Part shown: one piece after another, positions 15,367-24,860 of the stretch | Layout: every line of letters begins with the position of its first letter | Position numbering within the stretch: position 1 is the stretch's first letter | From: Gammaproteobacteria bacterium | GTDB taxonomy: Bacteria; Pseudomonadota; Gammaproteobacteria; HK1 | NCBI GenBank assembly: GCA_022826505.1 | Contig: JAJDUQ010000052.1 | Span: 1-64,000, forward strand | Length of the DNA stretch: 64,000 nucleotides | Direction: 5' to 3' | Made by a program: the position numbers and the translations under genes | The notes under the pieces: generated by a model | What the model was told of the DNA's origin: nothing | The model's database searches: none | Seen by the model: only the letters and a program-made list of their open reading frames with translations

Positions 15367-18300
15367 TCCTCGCCCCCCCGTCTTCCCGCATTCCAGGACA
15401 AGAAACGCTCGCGCCACGCCAGCAGGGCCGGTACGAAAAACAGGACGACGAGGGTCGAGAAGGCGAGCCCGAACGCAATCGTCACCGCTATCGGAATCAG
15501 AAACTGTGCCTGCAACGAGGTCTCGAACATGAGCGGGGTGAGACCCGCGACGGTCGTGAAGCTCGTCAGGAGCACCGCGCGAAGGCGCAGGCAGGCGGCC
15601 TCCTCGATCGCGGCGGCGCCCGGCAGGCGCTCCCGGAGCCCTTCGTAGAACGTGACGAGGACGATGGAGTTGTTCACCACGATCCCCGAGAGCGCGAAGA
15701 AGCCCAGTACGGAGAGCATGGACGCGTCGATATCCATCACGTAGTGGCCCACCAGCACCCCCACGAGACCAAACGGGATGGCGGTCATCACCAGCAGCGG
15801 CAATCCGTAGGAGCCGAAGACCCAGGCCAAGATGAGGAAGATCAGCGCCAGCGCGACGACGAGGCCCGTGCGCATGTCTCCAAGGGTCCGCTCCTCGGTC
15901 CTGCTCCGGCCCTCGAGCGAGTACTCGACGGTGTGACGGCGGCCGATCTCGGGCAGAATCCGCTCGAACAGCACCCGGTTGACGTCGCGCGCGGTCGTGA
16001 CCCGCGCATCGATGTTCGCGGTGACGTTGACCGCAAGCCGTCCGTCGGTATGGCGCAGCACGTCGAATCCGCGCCGGAAGCGGAGGTTCGCCACCGTGTC
16101 GAGGGGTACCGTCGCCCCGGACGGAGAGACGACCCCGACCGCGCCGAGGCTCGCGAGACGGTTGCGTTCCGCGTCCGGGAGCATCACCCGCACCTCGATC
16201 TCGGCGTCCTCGTCCTGGAAGACCTGCGCGAGACGTCCGTCGTACGCGGCACGGAGCTGTCTCCCCACATCCGCCACCGTGAACCCGAGCGCTTCACCCA
16301 CCGGCGTGAGCTCGAAGACGAGCTGCCTCCGACCATGCGGCATGTTGTCGGCGACGGAGAGGGCGCCCGGCACTGCGGCAAGGCGGACCACCATCTCGGA
16401 TGCCGCTGCCTTGAGGGTTGCGGGGTCGTGCCCGACGAGCTTCGTATCGCTGTCCGCGCCCGGGGGACCGATCGCGGCCTCCGAGATGACCACCGAATCG
16501 ACGCCCGGCCGATCCGGTACATGGCGTTCCCAGGCCTGCATGGCCTGCGCGTTGCGCGTCCGGCGGCGATCGGAGTCGACGAGCTGGACCGCCACCACCC
16601 CTTCGTCGGCTCCGAGCCGCACGTACGCAAGCCTGACGAAGTCCTCGCCGACCTCGCGCTCCGCCGCGCGCAGCGCCCGCTCGACCTCCAGCACGTAGGC
16701 CCGCATCCGCTCGCGCGGCGTCCCCGCAACGAACCGGACGTCGGCATGGACAAAGCTCGTCTCGGGCGTCGGAAAGAAGTGGAATTTGAGGTGGCCGCCA
16801 AGCACCAGACCAGCCGCGGCGAGCAGCATCGCCAGACCCAGGGCGAGGACGATGGCGGGCGCGGCCACCGCGCCGCGCACCATCGGCCGGAACACTCGCT
16901 CCCGAAACCGCTCGACTCCGGCGTCGATGGCGGTGCGCATCCGCCCGGCCCGTTCGCGGGGCGGGAAGTGGGCGCGCAGATGGCCAGGCAGGATCAGGAA
17001 GCATTCGACGACCGATGCCGCGATGACGCAGATCACCACCAGCGGGATCTGGAACAGGAACTGCCCGATGAACCCGCCCACCATGAGCAGCGGAACGAAC
17101 GCCGCGATCGTGGTCAAGGCCGCTGCCATGACGGGGACGAGCATGCGCCGTGCGCCACGTTCGGCCGCTTCGGCCGGCGCCGCTCCCCGCTGGAAATGCG
17201 CCAGCCCGTCCTCCCCGACCACGATTGCATCGTCGACGATGATGCCGATCGCCATGATGAACGCGATCAGGCTGACCATGTTGATGCTGCCGCCGGCCAG
17301 CCAGAGGGCGGCAAGCGCCGCCATGAAAGATACCGGGATCCCGATGGCTACCCAGAACGCTACCCGTCCGTTCAGCAGCAGAAACAGGATGACGAGCACG
17401 AGCACGAGCCCGCCGCCGCCGTTCTTCAGCAGCAGCGCGAGTCGATCCCACACGCGCGACCACGGCTCGTTCAGGACATGGATGGTCACGCTCGGGGGCA
17501 GCGCCGATTCGGCCCTTTCGAGCCAGTCGCGCAGCTTCTTCCCCAGCTCCAGGGTGTCGCCGGTGGTGCTGCGCTGAAGGTCGAACACCACCGCGGGCCG
17601 TCCCTCGTGGAGCACCTCGATCTGACTGGGCCGCGGGCGGCGCTCGAGCACCGCGACGTCCCTGATCTCGATCCGCCGTCCCCGCTCGTCGGCGAGCACC
17701 GGGATCCGTTCGAACTCCACTTCCCGGCGGCGCTGTGCGAGGGCGCGCAACTGAATCGCGAAGTCGTCACGCCCGACCGTCCCCGCCGGCATGTCCCGGC
17801 TGTACCGGTCCACACGGTCCGCGATTGCATCGAGCGAAAGGCCCAACTCACGCAAGGTCGCGCTCGCCACCTGGATCGCGACCTCTTCCTCCGGATCGCC
17901 CTCGATCTCCACCCGATCGATCCCGACATCCAGCAGATCGCGCTTGATGCCGCGTGCGAGGCGACGCAGCGCCACACGGCTCTCAGGGCCGGTGAGAAGC
18001 AACGTGGCGATGGTCTCGTAGACCTTGCGCTCAGCCACGGCGGGCGAGCCTGCGGACTCCGGCAGGCTGCGCATCGCGTCCAACCGATCCTTGATCTCGT
18101 CCACCGCCTCGTCGATGTCCGTCTCTTCCCGGAACTTCAGGCGCAGGGCGGTCCTGCCGTCGCTGGTGGTGGAGGTGATCTCGTCGAGTCCGTCGAGCGT
18201 GCGCAACTCCGCGTGAAGGGGCAGGGTAATCCGGTTCGCGACGTCCTCCGCCCCGGCGCCCGTCCAGGCCACATCAACCGTCACCACGGCTCGGGCCACG

Positions 18301-18410
18301 TCCGGGAGGTACTGGCGGTCGAGCTCGCCGAGGGCGACCGCACCCGCCAGGATCATCAGCGCCATGAGGAGATTCGGCGCCACCGGGTGGCGCACGAAGA
18401 GACCGATCAA
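15363..18410 (-). CDS. RND-family efflux transporter permease (AcrB/HAE1 type)
   Basis: A 1015-aa inner-membrane pump with the two-fold repeat of six helices plus large periplasmic loops. Marks: MIGLFVRHPVAPNLLMALMILAGAVAL at the start, SLIAFIMAIGIIVDDAIVVGE (helix 4, with the proton-relay Asp pair) and the C-half LGFFALSGIVVNNSIVLV. The start is TTG at 18410 with GGAG 11 nt upstream; no ATG fits. No membrane-fusion partner or outer-membrane channel is adjacent on this strand, which is unusual. The HlyD-like gene on the other side is divergent and belongs to the NHLP export system. Substrate unknown. Confidence 0.9.
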   Translation of the reverse strand: MIGLFVRHPVAPNLLMALMILAGAVALGELDRQYLPDVARAVVTVDVAWTGAGAEDVANRITLPLHAELRTLDGLDEITSTTSDGRTALRLKFREETDIDEAVDEIKDRLDAMRSLPESAGSPAVAERKVYETIATLLLTGPESRVALRRLARGIKRDLLDVGIDRVEIEGDPEEEVAIQVASATLRELGLSLDAIADRVDRYSRDMPAGTVGRDDFAIQLRALAQRRREVEFERIPVLADERGRRIEIRDVAVLERRPRPSQIEVLHEGRPAVVFDLQRSTTGDTLELGKKLRDWLERAESALPPSVTIHVLNEPWSRVWDRLALLLKNGGGGLVLVLVILFLLLNGRVAFWVAIGIPVSFMAALAALWLAGGSINMVSLIAFIMAIGIIVDDAIVVGEDGLAHFQRGAAPAEAAERGARRMLVPVMAAALTTIAAFVPLLMVGGFIGQFLFQIPLVVICVIAASVVECFLILPGHLRAHFPPRERAGRMRTAIDAGVERFRERVFRPMVRGAVAAPAIVLALGLAMLLAAAGLVLGGHLKFHFFPTPETSFVHADVRFVAGTPRERMRAYVLEVERALRAAEREVGEDFVRLAYVRLGADEGVVAVQLVDSDRRRTRNAQAMQAWERHVPDRPGVDSVVISEAAIGPPGADSDTKLVGHDPATLKAAASEMVVRLAAVPGALSVADNMPHGRRQLVFELTPVGEALGFTVADVGRQLRAAYDGRLAQVFQDEDAEIEVRVMLPDAERNRLASLGAVGVVSPSGATVPLDTVANLRFRRGFDVLRHTDGRLAVNVTANIDARVTTARDVNRVLFERILPEIGRRHTVEYSLEGRSRTEERTLGDMRTGLVVALALIFLILAWVFGSYGLPLLVMTAIPFGLVGVLVGHYVMDIDASMLSVLGFFALSGIVVNNSIVLVTFYEGLRERLPGAAAIEEAACLRLRAVLLTSFTTVAGLTPLMFETSLQAQFLIPIAVTIAFGLAFSTLVVLFFVPALLAWRERFLSWNAGRRGGEE

Positions 18411-18602
18411 GCCATCGCTCCGCGGTCGCGTCCGTCCCTACTGTACCGGCAGACCTCCGAAGCGGCGATGCGGTCTCCGGCGGTCTCCGGCGCCCCGAAA
18501 AGGGAGGCGGGTCCGGCCCCTGCACCGGCCGAGTCGTCGGAGCCCCACTCGTGCCGGCGAGTCGGTACTGCCGCACCCCAAACATGGCAGAATTATCCAG
18601 TC

Positions 18603-19523
18603 ATGCTGGGAAGCCCACTCTTTCGCGACCGGGCACTGATCCGCAGCGCACAGCCGGAGCCGCTCGACGATCTCCTGCGGGTCACCGCTCCGCACGAATG
18701 GCTGCTGCTCGCCTGCCTTGCCGCCACCCTGCTCGCCGCCGCCTTGTGGGGTGGTCTCACCCGCGTGGAGCAGACTGTGTCCGGGGCCGGCGCGCTCGTG
18801 CAACCGGGCGAGCGTTACGCCGTAGTCTCCGCCGCATCGGGGGTCGTCACGGAAGTCACGGCGGAAGTGGGGGATCGGGTCGAGGCCGGTGAGGAGATCG
18901 CCCGTCTCGATCTGCCGGAGCTTCGCTGGCGTCTGCGGATCTCCCGCGCGCGGGTCGCCCTGCTCGAGGAACGGGCGAGGAGTCCGGAGGCTCCGCCCGG
19001 AAGCTGGCTGGATGCGGAGCTGGCCGCCGCCCGCGCGGAAGTGCTCGAGCTCGCGGCCCTCGACACGGCCGGAGCCGTCATCGTCAGCCCGCGTGCCGGC
19101 GAGATCACCGCGAACGGCCTCGTCGCAGGACAGGCGATCGGCGTCGGCGAGTCGGTGGCCGAGGTCCGCACCGGCCTCCGCCGCGAACCGGAAGCAGTCC
19201 TGTTCGTCGCGCCCGAGCAGAGCCGGCGCATCGACGCCGGCATGAAGGCGAGGGTCACGGTCACGGACCGATCCGGCGCCCGGGTCTTTGCCGGCGAGGT
19301 CGCCGAGGTATCCGCGCGGCCGGTGGATCTTCCCTCGTGGCTCTCGCGGATCGGAGTTGTGTCGTCCGAGGCGCCCGGTTCTCCCCGCCATCTGGTCAGG
19401 CTGACCGTGCGCGGCGCCGGAGATGCGCGGATGCCGGACGGTGTGCCGTGCCGGGTCGAGATCGTGGTGGCGCGGCGCTCGCCGCTCGGTCTGCTGGTGT
19501 CGTCGGCCGGGCGCCCGCGGTGA
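18603..19523 (+). CDS. NHLP bacteriocin system secretion protein (HlyD-like membrane fusion protein)
   Basis: A 306-aa adaptor: N-terminal part MLGSPLFRDRALIRSAQPEPLDDLLRVTAPHEWLLLACLAATLLAAALWGGL holds one transmembrane helix. It is followed by the biotinyl-lipoyl-like domain (VQPGERYAVVSAASGVVTEVTAEVGDRVEAGEEIARL), a short helical hairpin, and the second half-lipoyl and beta-barrel (VIVSPRAGEITANGLVAGQAIGVGESVAEV). The N-terminal FR..AL.....PE.LD.LL.V..P..WL pattern is what I recall for secretion proteins of NHLP clusters. The track ORF (from 15276) is far too long; ATG 18603 is the real start. It precedes two ABC exporter genes and should link them across the periplasm. Confidence 0.82.
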   Translation: MLGSPLFRDRALIRSAQPEPLDDLLRVTAPHEWLLLACLAATLLAAALWGGLTRVEQTVSGAGALVQPGERYAVVSAASGVVTEVTAEVGDRVEAGEEIARLDLPELRWRLRISRARVALLEERARSPEAPPGSWLDAELAAARAEVLELAALDTAGAVIVSPRAGEITANGLVAGQAIGVGESVAEVRTGLRREPEAVLFVAPEQSRRIDAGMKARVTVTDRSGARVFAGEVAEVSARPVDLPSWLSRIGVVSSEAPGSPRHLVRLTVRGAGDARMPDGVPCRVEIVVARRSPLGLLVSSAGRPR

Positions 19524-19575
19524 AGGGCGCAGCGCGCCCGGCCGTCGAGCGCATCCGCTGTCCGTCGGTGCGCTG

Positions 19576-21798
19576 ATGGCGGCCGGACGAATGCACACCG
19601 GCGCCTCGCATGCTTCGTGCGCACCTCGCGGGCGGAGGCGGGTGCGCACCCCGGTGGTGATGCAGCTCGAAGCCACCGACTGCGGCGCCGCCTGTCTCGG
19701 GATCGTGCTCGCCCACTTCGGACGCCGGGTCTCGCTGGAGGAGCTGCGCGAGGCATGCGGGGTCGGGCGCGACGGCTCCAACGCGGAGGACCTCGTCCGC
19801 GCCGCCCGGCGCTACGGGGTGGAGGGCACCGGGTGGCGCCGGGAGATCCATCAGCTCGCGACGATGCCCCTGCCCATGATCCTCTTCTGGGGGTTCAACC
19901 ACTTCGTCGTCCTCGAAGGTATCGGCGAAGACCGCTGGTTTCTCAACGATCCGGCGGTCGGCCATCGGGTCGTCGACCGGGACACTTTCGACCGCGACTT
20001 CACCGGTGTCGCGCTGGCCTTCGAGCCCGGGGAGACGTTCCGGCCGGGCGGCGATCCGCCCGGAGTCCTGCCGCGGCTGTGGCCGTGGCTGCGCGAGTTC
20101 AAGGCGTCCCTGGTCTTCGCCGCGCTGTGCGGGCTGCTCCTCGTGGTGCCGATGCTGGCGCTGCCGCTGCTGCTCTCGGTCTTCGTGGACCACGTGCTCG
20201 GAAGCGGTCAGGCCGACTGGGGCGCCGCCATGACCGGTGCGATGGCGGCGGCCGGCGGGGCGACCTGGCTGTTGACCTGGCTGCAGATGCGTTCGCTGCG
20301 CAAGCTGACCGTTCGCCTGTCGATCGACCGGTCGGACCGCTACATCACCCGGCTCCTGCGGCTTCCCATGCAGTTCTTCGCCCACCGGTACGCGGGCGAT
20401 CTGGCGTCGCGGGTCCAGTTGATCGACCAGGTCGCAGAGGTCGGGGCGAGTCAGTTGACGGGCCTGGCGATCGAGCTCCTGATGAGCATCGCCTTTCTCG
20501 CGCTCATGCTCGCCTGGGACCTCCCACTGGCGCTTGTCGTCGCCGCGCTGGGCGCACTGTGCTTGTCGGCAATGCGCCTGACGGGCCGTCTTCGCAGGGA
20601 TCAGAACCATCGGCTGCGCCGCGATCAGGGTCTGCTTCAGGGCGTGGGCATGGCGGGGCTGCACGCCGTCGATACGCTGCGGGCGACGGCGCGCGAAGAC
20701 GACTTCTTCTCGCTCTGGAGCGGCCGTCAGGCGACCGAGCTGCAGGCCCGGCAGAAGTTCGCGGAGCTCGGTCACCTGACCCTGGCGCTCCCCGCCCTGT
20801 TCCATCTGCTCGGCGCGGCCGTCGTGCTCGGCGTCGGCGGGTGGAGGGTGATGTCGGGCGAGATGAGCACCGGCATGCTGATGGGCTTCTACGTCCTGGC
20901 CGTGAACTTCCTCAATCCCATCGGCCGTTTCGCGCGGTTCTCGGACCAGCTCGAGACGCTGGGAGCGGACCTGCAGCGCCTGGACGATGTCTTCGACGCC
21001 CCGGAAGATCCGGAGTTCGACGCCGGGGAAGCCGAACCATCCCGGAGCATCGTGACCTTCGCGGGACGCCTGCGCCTGAGCGGAGGGCTGGAGATGCGCG
21101 GCGTCACGTTCGGCTTCCAGCGCAACCGCCCGCCGCTCGTCGAGAACCTGAACCTGACGATCGAGCCCGGACAACGGGTGGCGGTGGTGGGGCCGAGCGG
21201 CTCGGGCAAGACCACGCTCGCGCTTCTGGCCGCGGGCATGTACCGGCCGTGGTCCGGCGAGATCCTCTTCGACGGGCACGTTCGCGATGCGATCCCTCGC
21301 GAGGTGCTGACCGCCTCCGTGTCCGTCGTCGATCAGCACGCCGTTCTGTTCGCGGGGACGGTGCGCGACAACCTGACGATGTGGAATGCGCAGACCCCCG
21401 ATGAACACCTGACCGCCGCCACTCGGGACGCGGCGATTCACGAGGAGATCATCGCCCGCCCGCTCGGCTACGACTCTCACGTGGAGGAGGGAGGGCGCAA
21501 CTTCAGCGGCGGGCAGCGCCTGCGCCTGGAGATCGCCCGCGCGCTCGTCAACAACCCCACGCTGCTGATCCTGGACGAAGCCACGAGCGCCCTGGATACG
21601 CTCACCGAGCTGCAGGTGGACGACAACCTGCGGCGCAGGGGCTGTAGCTGCCTCATCATCGCGCACCGGCTGAGCACCATTCGCGATGCCGACCGGATCA
21701 TCGTCCTGAATCGGGGCCGCGTGGTCGAAGAGGGGACCCACGAAGCGCTGATGGCGGTCGAGGACAGCTTCTACGGCAGGTTCCTCCGTGGCCAGTGA
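19576..21798 (+). CDS. NHLP-family peptidase/permease/ATPase exporter (C39 peptidase)
   Basis: A 740-aa peptidase-containing ABC transporter. The N-terminal C39 domain has VVMQLEATDCGAACLGIVLAHFGR (catalytic Cys about residue 36), the FNHFVVLEG His and NDPAVG Asp, so it should cut after the GG of the leader peptide. Then come membrane helices (residues ~170-440) and the ATPase: Walker A GPSGSGKTT, signature FSGGQ, Walker B LLILDEATS, H-loop IAHRLS. The ATG at 19576 is chosen over the track's 19423, which would overlap the upstream gene by 100 bp. The stop overlaps the next gene by 11 bp, so the two exporters are coupled. Confidence 0.92.
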   Translation: MAAGRMHTGASHASCAPRGRRRVRTPVVMQLEATDCGAACLGIVLAHFGRRVSLEELREACGVGRDGSNAEDLVRAARRYGVEGTGWRREIHQLATMPLPMILFWGFNHFVVLEGIGEDRWFLNDPAVGHRVVDRDTFDRDFTGVALAFEPGETFRPGGDPPGVLPRLWPWLREFKASLVFAALCGLLLVVPMLALPLLLSVFVDHVLGSGQADWGAAMTGAMAAAGGATWLLTWLQMRSLRKLTVRLSIDRSDRYITRLLRLPMQFFAHRYAGDLASRVQLIDQVAEVGASQLTGLAIELLMSIAFLALMLAWDLPLALVVAALGALCLSAMRLTGRLRRDQNHRLRRDQGLLQGVGMAGLHAVDTLRATAREDDFFSLWSGRQATELQARQKFAELGHLTLALPALFHLLGAAVVLGVGGWRVMSGEMSTGMLMGFYVLAVNFLNPIGRFARFSDQLETLGADLQRLDDVFDAPEDPEFDAGEAEPSRSIVTFAGRLRLSGGLEMRGVTFGFQRNRPPLVENLNLTIEPGQRVAVVGPSGSGKTTLALLAAGMYRPWSGEILFDGHVRDAIPREVLTASVSVVDQHAVLFAGTVRDNLTMWNAQTPDEHLTAATRDAAIHEEIIARPLGYDSHVEEGGRNFSGGQRLRLEIARALVNNPTLLILDEATSALDTLTELQVDDNLRRRGCSCLIIAHRLSTIRDADRIIVLNRGRVVEEGTHEALMAVEDSFYGRFLRGQ

Positions 21799-24736
21799 GG
21801 CGGGCCGCCGCGGCCCGGGTCCGGGACCGCTCGCGGAGTACGCGGCTCGCGCCGGCGAGCTTCGTGTGTCCGCGGCGAACCGGCCGGTCGAGCTGAGAGA
21901 TCCCGAGGTCGCCTGGCTCGTCGTCCGCGGTGCGCTCGATGTCTCGGTTGCGGAGTACGCGGACGGCCGGGTTCTGTCGGCGTTCAGGCACGTGCTGCGT
22001 CTCGGGCCGGGTCGCCTCGCATTCGGAGCCGGCAACGGAGGGACGGAACGCGGCTTCAAGCTCGTCGGGAAGGGCCTGCCGGACTCCCGGCTGTACCGGA
22101 TCCCGATCCCTCCCCTGCTCGACGAGGTCGCGAAGGATCCGGGCGGGGCGGACCTCGCCCAGGCGCTGGCCGTCGGGGCCGACGCCTGGGTCGAGGACTT
22201 CGCGGGAGCTGTCGCGCGGGCGGTGGCACCGCGTCCGCCCTCCGTGCTCCAGATCGAGCCTGGACAGGATGCGCAGGCGCTGACCACCGGCATCCTGACG
22301 GCTCGCCACGGAGTGGTGTGGATCCGCGGCGAGGCCCTGGAGGCCGCCTTCCTCGAGACGGAGGATGCCGGCGCCGAGGGACCGGGCCTGATGCCGGTCA
22401 CGCCGGATGCATGGATAGCGCTGCGTCGCACGGAGGGCATCGCCTGCGTCTCCTCCGCCGAGCTGGACCCCGGCATCCTGGTGCGGCGGGCGCTGCCGGA
22501 GTTTCACCGGCTGGCGTTCGGCGCCGAGGCGAGCAACCGCCGGCTGATGCTGGCGGACGAAGCCAATCTGCAGGCGGCGCAGGTCGTTCAGCGCCGCCGC
22601 GAAGAGGCCGCCGCGAGGCGGAGTCTGGAGGCCCTGTCCCGCGCGCGTGCGGAAGACCCGGCCGCCGACAGAAGCGCGCTGGTGGCCGCGTTGCAGGCGA
22701 TCGGCCGGCACGAGGGCATCTCCATCCGGACCCCGGTGGTGGGCGAGGGCCTGGAGCCGTCCCTGGACGACATCGTGCGGGCGTCGGGGGTGCGCGCCCG
22801 GCGCGTGCGGCTGTCCGCAGAGGCTCGGTGGTGGCTCGGGGACAGCGGCGCCATGCTGGCTTTCCGTCGCGAGGACGACCGGCCCGTGGCCCTCCTTCCG
22901 GGCGCGGGTGGCCGGTATCGGGTCCTCGACCCGACCACCGGGCGGTCGGAGCGCGCCGACGCCGGCACCACCGGGGAGCTCCTCGAGGATGCGCGGCTGC
23001 TGTACCGGACGTTGCCGAACGACCGGCCCGCCGGCGTGGGGGACCTCGCCGCCGTCGCCGGCGGCGGGCGCGTGGCCGGCGACCTGGTCCGTCTCGCGGT
23101 GGCGGGTGTCGGCGCCGGGATTCTGGCCCTCGCCCCGGCGGTGGCGGTCAATGTGCTGATCGGCTCCGTGATTCCGTCCGGCGACCCGGGCGCGCTCGTC
23201 CAGCTCGCGGGGGTGCTCGTCGGGCTCTCGTTCATGGCCGCCTTGTCGCAGCTTTTCCGCGGTACGGCGCTGATGCGCCTGGAAGGCCGGATGGTGGCCC
23301 GGATGAGCGCCGCGCTCTGGGACCGACTGCTGCGCCTGCGGCCGCGGTTCTTCCGCGGCTTCACCTCGGGTGAGCTCGCCTCGCGGGCGGCGGCCTTCCA
23401 GGAGCTGCGCGACCGGGTGTCCGGGGCGGTGGCCGACGCTCTGCTGTCGGTGCTGTTTCTGCTGCCGATGTTCGCGCTGCTCTTCCACTACGACACCGCG
23501 CTCGGCTGGCTGACCCTGGGCCTGGGCCTCGCGGCGCTGGCCCTCACGTCGCTCGTCGTCGGACTTCTCCTCGGTCCGCAGCGGCGTCACGTCGAGATGA
23601 CGCGCGAGCTCGCGGGCGAGTTGTTCCAGTTCATCAACGGCATCGGCAAGCTGCGCACCACCGGAACCGAAGGGTCGGCCTTCGCCGCCTGGGCACACCG
23701 ATACCGGGAGCTGAAACGGGCCTGGATCCGCATCTCCGTGCTCACCGAGTACGCCACCGCGTTCAGCGCCGCGGTGCCCGCGCTGGCCGGCGCTGCGCTG
23801 TTTGCGGTCGCGCTGCGGCAAGGCAAGGGTGGGCTCGCGCCCGCCGACTTCCTCGCCGTCTACACCGCTTCGATGGTGTTCTACATGGCCATGGTGCGGC
23901 TCGGCCAGTCGCTCCAGGCCGTCGCCACCATCGTGCCCGGGTGCGAGCAGGTGCACCCCATCGTTCGGGCCAGGCCCGACTCCGCGCCCGGCGGCGGCGC
24001 ACGGGTCACGCTCCAGGGCGAGATGGCCTTCCAGCGCATCAGCTTCCGCTACTCCGAACGCGGTCCGATGGTGCTCCGGGACGTCACCATCCACGTCAGG
24101 CCCGGTGAGCTCGTCGCCATCGTGGGGGAATCCGGGGTCGGCAAGAGCACGCTGTTCCGCATCGCCCTCGGTCTCGAAGAGCCGTTGTCGGGGGCGGTGT
24201 ACTACGACGGGAAGGACCTCGCCCACCTGGACCGCGATGCGGTGCGCCGGCAGGTCGGCGTGGTCACGCAGGAGGGCCGTCTCCAGGGCGGCAACGTGCT
24301 CGACAACATCATCGGCGTCACGAACGACCTGGGCGTGGACGACGCCTGGCGTGCCGCCCGCCGGGCGGCGGTCGAACGCGACATCGCCGCGATGCCGATG
24401 CAGATGCTCACCACCGTGGGCGAGAACGCATCGACCTTCTCCGGGGGGCAGATCCAGCGGATCCGCATCGCGGCGGCCCTGGTGCACGAGCCGCGCATCC
24501 TCCTTCTCGACGAGCCCACCAGTTGGCTCGACACGATGAGCCAAGCCGAGACCATGGAAGGCATCGAGAAGTCCGTCGGCACCCGGATCGTGATCGCCCA
24601 TCGTCTGTCCACCATCCGCAAGGCGGATCGCATCTACGTGCTCCAGGACGGGCGCGTGGTGCAGGCCGGGGAGTTCGAGGAGCTGCTGGGGCAGGAGGGT
24701 CCGTTCCGCGATCTGGCCCGGCGGCAGATGGTCTAG
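21788..24736 (+). CDS. NHLP bacteriocin export permease/ATPase subunit (NHLM)
   Basis: A 982-aa ABC protein that lacks a C39 domain. Instead it has a ~400-residue N-terminal region with a cyclic-nucleotide-binding-like part and a degenerate middle domain, then membrane helices (~420-690), then the ATPase: GESGVGKST, FSGGQIQRIRIAAALVHEPRILLLDEPTSWLD, IAHRLSTIRKADRIYVLQDGR. This layout is typical of the second NHLP transporter. It likely forms a heterodimer with the upstream peptidase-exporter. A decayed piece of a second copy lies at 29366-29640. Convergent with the minus-strand precursor operon. Confidence 0.9.
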   Translation: MASEAGRRGPGPGPLAEYAARAGELRVSAANRPVELRDPEVAWLVVRGALDVSVAEYADGRVLSAFRHVLRLGPGRLAFGAGNGGTERGFKLVGKGLPDSRLYRIPIPPLLDEVAKDPGGADLAQALAVGADAWVEDFAGAVARAVAPRPPSVLQIEPGQDAQALTTGILTARHGVVWIRGEALEAAFLETEDAGAEGPGLMPVTPDAWIALRRTEGIACVSSAELDPGILVRRALPEFHRLAFGAEASNRRLMLADEANLQAAQVVQRRREEAAARRSLEALSRARAEDPAADRSALVAALQAIGRHEGISIRTPVVGEGLEPSLDDIVRASGVRARRVRLSAEARWWLGDSGAMLAFRREDDRPVALLPGAGGRYRVLDPTTGRSERADAGTTGELLEDARLLYRTLPNDRPAGVGDLAAVAGGGRVAGDLVRLAVAGVGAGILALAPAVAVNVLIGSVIPSGDPGALVQLAGVLVGLSFMAALSQLFRGTALMRLEGRMVARMSAALWDRLLRLRPRFFRGFTSGELASRAAAFQELRDRVSGAVADALLSVLFLLPMFALLFHYDTALGWLTLGLGLAALALTSLVVGLLLGPQRRHVEMTRELAGELFQFINGIGKLRTTGTEGSAFAAWAHRYRELKRAWIRISVLTEYATAFSAAVPALAGAALFAVALRQGKGGLAPADFLAVYTASMVFYMAMVRLGQSLQAVATIVPGCEQVHPIVRARPDSAPGGGARVTLQGEMAFQRISFRYSERGPMVLRDVTIHVRPGELVAIVGESGVGKSTLFRIALGLEEPLSGAVYYDGKDLAHLDRDAVRRQVGVVTQEGRLQGGNVLDNIIGVTNDLGVDDAWRAARRAAVERDIAAMPMQMLTTVGENASTFSGGQIQRIRIAAALVHEPRILLLDEPTSWLDTMSQAETMEGIEKSVGTRIVIAHRLSTIRKADRIYVLQDGRVVQAGEFEELLGQEGPFRDLARRQMV

Positions 24737-24860
24737 CCCCGGTCCGGAAGAACGTTTCGAGGGGCGTGGCTGCGACCGCACCGGGCGTCTCCCGGCTCGA
24801 GGGGGCGCTGCGGAGTTCGGCCTCGGCCGGCGGCGTTGTCTCCCGCCTGTAACGTCTCCG

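Noticed and set aside
15276-18602. Upstream part of the 1415-aa plus-strand ORF
   Set aside because: Antisense to the RND pump; only the part from ATG 18603 is a protein (HlyD-like).
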